Below are positions 6,841 through 9,466 of a DNA stretch of 9,466 nucleotides, piece by piece (positions within the stretch are counted from its first letter, which is position 1; each line of letters opens with the position of its first letter). The translations under genes were made by a program, and so were the position numbers. This DNA is from Ferrithrix thermotolerans DSM 19514 (GTDB lineage: Bacteria > Actinomycetota > Acidimicrobiia > Acidimicrobiales > Ilumatobacteraceae): NCBI GenBank assembly GCA_945878705.1, contig CAMCUE010000029.1, positions 1 to 9,466 on the forward strand, given 5' to 3'. Under the pieces are notes generated by a model. It saw nothing but the letters and a program-made list of their open reading frames with translations, made no database searches and was not told the origin of the DNA.

Positions 6841-7482
6841 TCAAGGAACCACAACAACTTTGGTGCCGAGTTTTGCAAAGTTGTACATAAGTTTTGCATC
6901 TGCAATTGCCATTCGAATACAACCACTGCCCTGAAAAGATCCAAGTTGTTCTACCGTCTGCAACGGCTTGCCGTATTTTGTAGGTATCTCGTGAAATCCG
7001 ATATTGCCACCGTTAGGTCCGATCGCAAATCGTGTCATATTATTAAACCACACGTCTTTAAGTTCGAGACTGTAGCTTCGCAACGACTGGCTATTGACTT
7101 CGTAGGTCCCTAGATTCGGTACACCCCTAAGACCAGAAACTGGCATTGCTCTAATTATCTCATTTTTTCCGTCAATGATCCACACCCATTGCAACTCATT
7201 TTGATAAACAACGCGCCGACCAGAACCAGAATTTTTCGGAACTGCTGGCGGATTTGATCTTGTATACGCGGGAAACCTAAGCGCACGGGCCGGATAAAGA
7301 AGTGATGTCTCAATCGCGGTTGGGGCAGGCACAACAGTTGAAGTACTCGAAGTCGAACTAGTGCTCGTGCTAGAACTTGTTGACGAATCACCAGAAGCTA
7401 GAACAACTGAAGAACAGCACAGCATCGCACAACTTGAGACCGTAAATATGCGGACAAGCGAACCTCTAGAAACTAAATTCAC
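6841..7482 (-). CDS. Exported L,D-transpeptidase (YkuD domain)
   Basis: This 213-residue protein has an N-terminal signal peptide (R6, R11, hydrophobic core to about 28, likely cleavage after VLA at 27-29), a Ser/Thr-rich low-complexity linker (30-50), and a YkuD-type domain at about 90-212. The catalytic residues fit the family: H164 in FHEIP, C188 and R190 in GSGCIRM. The usual [S/T]HGC reads GSGC, so the family's motif His is a Ser. Such enzymes form 3-3 cross-links between peptidoglycan stem peptides or attach proteins to them, outside the membrane. The GTG start at 7482 overlaps the TGA of the upstream permease gene (GTGA, 7479-7482), so the two are translationally coupled. Cys at 18, 22 and 23 in the signal peptide give only a poor lipobox. 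The acyl substrate cannot be read from the sequence. Confidence 0.88.
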   Translation of the reverse strand: MNLVSRGSLVRIFTVSSCAMLCCSSVVLASGDSSTSSSTSTSSTSSTSTVVPAPTAIETSLLYPARALRFPAYTRSNPPAVPKNSGSGRRVVYQNELQWVWIIDGKNEIIRAMPVSGLRGVPNLGTYEVNSQSLRSYSLELKDVWFNNMTRFAIGPNGGNIGFHEIPTKYGKPLQTVEQLGSFQGSGCIRMAIADAKLMYNFAKLGTKVVVVP

Positions 7483-8660
7483 TTGCGTTTTCTCGATTTC
7501 GATTTCTGTCTCAACTTCGACTTTTGCAAACTTGGCATAGCGACAAGCGGGTTCTCGACAATTTCGTAACGATTACCCCAGTTGCTGGCGAAACCTTGCA
7601 CCATCGCTGCAAAAGGCAACGCGAGAACCGCGCCAATTGGCCCGAGCACTGCACCACCAGCAATCGCTGCACCAAACGCAACAGCCGCATGCAACTCGAG
7701 TGTGCGCGCTGTGATTCGCGGTGCGAGCAAAAAGTTTTCAAACTGTTGATACAACGCGATGAAGATGATCACAATTAAGGCCTTTACGGGAGAATCTAAA
7801 AACACTAACAAGATCGGCAAAACGCCAGCGAGATATGTACCGACCACTGGCAAGAATTGTGAAACTAATCCAACCCAAATCGCAAGTGCAGCCGGCGCTG
7901 GGGCGCCAATACTTTGAAAAACTATCCAGTGAAAAATTGCGGATATTGCGGCAAGTAACGCGCGCGAATAAATGTAGCCACCAGTTTTTGCGATTGCTAA
8001 ATCCCAAAGTGTGAGCACGACTCGCTGCCGTTCAACTGGCAAACGACTGCAAAGTGCACGACGCAATTTTGGTCCATCTGAGACTAAATAAAATGTGAAC
8101 AAAGTAATTGACAGAATTTGCAATAAACCACTTAGTGCACCCAACGAAAGATCTAGAACTCGATCTTGCTGGTTCGAGAAAAAGTTCTGAAGCGAACTCG
8201 TCGGGTCGCTAAACGAGCGAATCCATGTTTGTGGATCAATCGATGCACCAAAAGTTTCGTTCAAAAACCGCACTGTTTCAATTACATAGTGGTCACGATT
8301 ACTAATTAAATCTTGGGTCTGCGTCGCAACCAGACTTCCGATTGCGATCACAAACGAAATTGTGGCCGCAAAAACGCTGATAAGCATCAGTCCAGTTGCC
8401 GCACCGCGCTTCCAGCCTCGTGCGGCAAGTCGATTGACCGCTGGCTCAATCGCTAGTGCCAAAAATAAAGAAATGATCAGGAGTATTAGAAAGTCTGAAA
8501 GTTGGTGAAAAAGTTCGCGAACTGCGAGAACCGCGATCGCCCCCGACCAAAACAACAAAATCGCACGAGGCGCCCAAGCTGGCATTCGCTCGCGTGAGAC
8601 CCTCTGAGTTGCCGGCGAAACCCGCAATTTTGCAGATTTTGCATCCGCCTTATGACCCAT
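7479..8660 (-). CDS. AI-2E family transporter (UPF0118-type permease)
   Basis: From ATG 8660 the protein has 393 residues and the layout of the AI-2E_transport/UPF0118 family. There is a cytosolic N-terminus (1-30), helices around 31-49, 56-72 and 89-113, a large soluble loop (114-174), then helices near 175-195, 235-280, 282-303 and 322-355. Family landmarks are EPAVNRL (72-78) with RGWKRGA, SQFLPVVGTY (267-276), QQFENFLLAPRI (305-316) and GPIGAVLALP (340-349). The tail (380-393) is strongly basic. Members are export-type permeases; AI-2 export is shown for some, cation/proton exchange for others, so the substrate here is open. A TTG at 8702 would add 14 residues, but TAGAGT seven bases before the ATG at 8660 supports the shorter form. 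It is first in a two-gene operon with the L,D-transpeptidase, which hints at an envelope role. Confidence 0.88.
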   Translation of the reverse strand: MGHKADAKSAKLRVSPATQRVSRERMPAWAPRAILLFWSGAIAVLAVRELFHQLSDFLILLIISLFLALAIEPAVNRLAARGWKRGAATGLMLISVFAATISFVIAIGSLVATQTQDLISNRDHYVIETVRFLNETFGASIDPQTWIRSFSDPTSSLQNFFSNQQDRVLDLSLGALSGLLQILSITLFTFYLVSDGPKLRRALCSRLPVERQRVVLTLWDLAIAKTGGYIYSRALLAAISAIFHWIVFQSIGAPAPAALAIWVGLVSQFLPVVGTYLAGVLPILLVFLDSPVKALIVIIFIALYQQFENFLLAPRITARTLELHAAVAFGAAIAGGAVLGPIGAVLALPFAAMVQGFASNWGNRYEIVENPLVAMPSLQKSKLRQKSKSRKRK

Positions 8661-8673
8661 GGCATTTACTCTA
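8661..8673 (-). promoter_or_regulatory. Putative leaderless -10 element of the permease/transpeptidase operon
   Basis: On the minus strand TAGAGT (8668-8673) is followed by seven bases and the ATG at 8660. It would drive both the permease and the L,D-transpeptidase. A TTTGCA further upstream is a weak -35 candidate with 15-base spacing. Confidence 0.45.
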
Positions 8674-8715
8674 CTTGCCGTTGATATATGCAAACAGCGC
8701 AATTTGGTGCCACGA

Positions 8716-8728
8716 TAGAAGAAGCAAT
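8716..8728 (+). promoter_or_regulatory. Start region of the DUF2236 gene: imperfect -10 or weak ribosome site
   Basis: TAGAAG (8716-8721) lies seven bases before the ATG at 8729, matching the leaderless layout except for its last base. The same stretch, AGAAGAAG, could instead act as a weak purine-rich ribosome binding site. The two readings cannot be separated from sequence. Confidence 0.25.
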
Positions 8729-9466
8729 ATGAAAAAACTTGACATTAATTCGGCGATCACCACTGTTCGCGATCAAATCGGTGAGGCAATTCGTGCGCGC
8801 GTTATTGGGCCGAACGCCGACCAAAGAACGCAAGAAATTATCGATGCACCAGGCGAACGTCTCTTCACAGAAGACCGACCAATTATTCGAGTTCACTCAG
8901 ACGCATCAATGTTTATCGGCGGCCTTCGTGCATTGTTATTGCAATCACTTCACCCACTTGCAATGGCAGGTGTTGCACAACATTCTGATTATCGCAACGA
9001 CCCGTGGGGACGCTTACAACGCACCGCAGATTTTTTGGCGACGACAACATTTGGGCCGGTTACCGAAGTTGAAAAAATAATCGCAAGAATCAAAATGGTT
9101 CACACTCGTGTGACTGGTTTTGCGAGCGACGGTCGACCATACTCAGCGAATGATCCGCATCTTTTGCGCTGGGTTCATGTCGCCGAAGTTGATTCGTTTC
9201 TAGCGGCGCATCAGAGATACGGCGCTTATCCACTCGATCAACAAGGACGCGATGGCTACGTGCAAGATGTCGCAGTAATTGCGCGCCTACTCGGCGTGCC
9301 GAACCCACCAGAATCAGAAAAAGAACTCAAACAACAACTTCACGACTACCGCCCAGAACTTGCGAGCACCGACGAGTCGCGCGACGCAGCAAAATATTTA
9401 ATTTTTGAACCACCACTGCCAGTGACTGCACGCGTTGCATACTCGGCGCTAGTGGCGGCAACAATT
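8729..9466 (+). CDS. DUF2236 / MpaB-like (latex-clearing-protein-type) oxygenase, N-terminal part (runs off right edge)
   Basis: The frame is open for 246 codons from ATG 8729 to the window edge. The family is recognisable from GGLRALLLQSLHPLAMAGV (64-82) followed by HSDY, RLQRT (95-99), H125 in KMVHTRVTG, and PYSANDPHLLRWVH (137-150). DUF2236 is shared by fungal MpaB-type oxygenases and the rubber oxygenase Lcp. In Lcp a haem is bound with an axial His and an RxxxT motif is conserved. R95xxxT99 and H125 are plausible equivalents here, by my alignment by eye. An oxidative, possibly haem-dependent activity is therefore expected, but most bacterial members have no known substrate. There is no signal peptide. 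The gene is divergent from the permease operon with 68 bases between. Confidence 0.87.
   Translation, partial: MKKLDINSAITTVRDQIGEAIRARVIGPNADQRTQEIIDAPGERLFTEDRPIIRVHSDASMFIGGLRALLLQSLHPLAMAGVAQHSDYRNDPWGRLQRTADFLATTTFGPVTEVEKIIARIKMVHTRVTGFASDGRPYSANDPHLLRWVHVAEVDSFLAAHQRYGAYPLDQQGRDGYVQDVAVIARLLGVPNPPESEKELKQQLHDYRPELASTDESRDAAKYLIFEPPLPVTARVAYSALVAATI

Noticed and set aside
7334..7393. Tandem repeat DNA in the Ser/Thr-rich stretch of the transpeptidase
   Set aside because: The codons vary and there is no regular DNA period; it is protein low complexity in an exported linker.
7411..7431. Lipobox in the transpeptidase signal peptide (Cys 18, 22, 23)
   Set aside because: The hydrophobic core before Cys18 is too short and Leu or Cys precedes Cys22 and Cys23. 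A signal peptidase I site after residue 29 fits better.
8681..8693. Palindrome-like TTGATATATGCAA as an operator
   Set aside because: The arms match only after an inserted base, and AT-rich alternation makes such a match common by chance.
8739..9080. 113-codon open frame overlapping the DUF2236 gene
   Set aside because: The other frame carries clear DUF2236 motifs over the same bases, so this is a frame shadow.

Overview
The window looks like ordinary bacterial chromosome with very tight gene packing. There are nine protein-coding genes and no RNA gene, CRISPR array, insertion sequence or integrase that I can see. No stretch over 300 bases lacks a gene; the largest gap is 68 bases. By eye the GC content is in the mid-to-high 40s, lower in the first 300 bases and in parts of 2909-4330. 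A mycolic-acid-free actinobacterium with a small aquatic-type genome fits best. The hints are leaderless-type start regions (TANNNT six or seven bases before the start codon), frequent GTG starts, a Ser/Thr-rich linker behind a signal peptide, and a DUF2236 protein. Acidimicrobiia-like is my guess. This is inference, not proof.

Layout: (1) 1-504, minus: N-terminal 168 codons of a multi-pass membrane protein resembling GT-C/GtrII-type glycosyltransferases, cut by the left edge. (2) 562-2244, plus: M14 zinc carboxypeptidase. (3) 2237-2851, minus: double PQ-loop, seven-helix SWEET-like transporter. (4) 2909-4330, plus: a large protein of unknown function with an alpha/beta domain, a coiled-coil stretch and a C-terminal domain ending in a GRHL motif. 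(5) 4327-5091, minus: short-chain dehydrogenase. (6) 5130-6824, plus: DUF885 family zinc peptidase-like protein. (7,8) 6841-8660, minus: AI-2E-family permease followed by an exported L,D-transpeptidase, coupled by a GTGA overlap. (9) 8729-9466, plus: DUF2236/MpaB-like oxygenase, cut by the right edge.

Transcription units alternate strand along the whole window; the permease/transpeptidase pair is the only operon. Convergent ends overlap by 8 and 4 bases or are 16 apart. Divergent starts are 38-68 bases apart and carry back-to-back promoters. Six of the eight promoter-bearing starts show an exact TANNNT hexamer 6 or 7 bases upstream, which also decides two start codons (5130 and 8660).

The genes do not form one obvious pathway. 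Loose themes are peptide breakdown (M14 and DUF885 enzymes, both without a signal peptide), cell envelope (GT-C-like protein, L,D-transpeptidase, permease), sugar or small-solute transport (SWEET-like) and redox enzymes (SDR, DUF2236). The most likely undescribed element is the protein at 2909-4330. I see no partner gene that would make it a recognisable multi-gene system.
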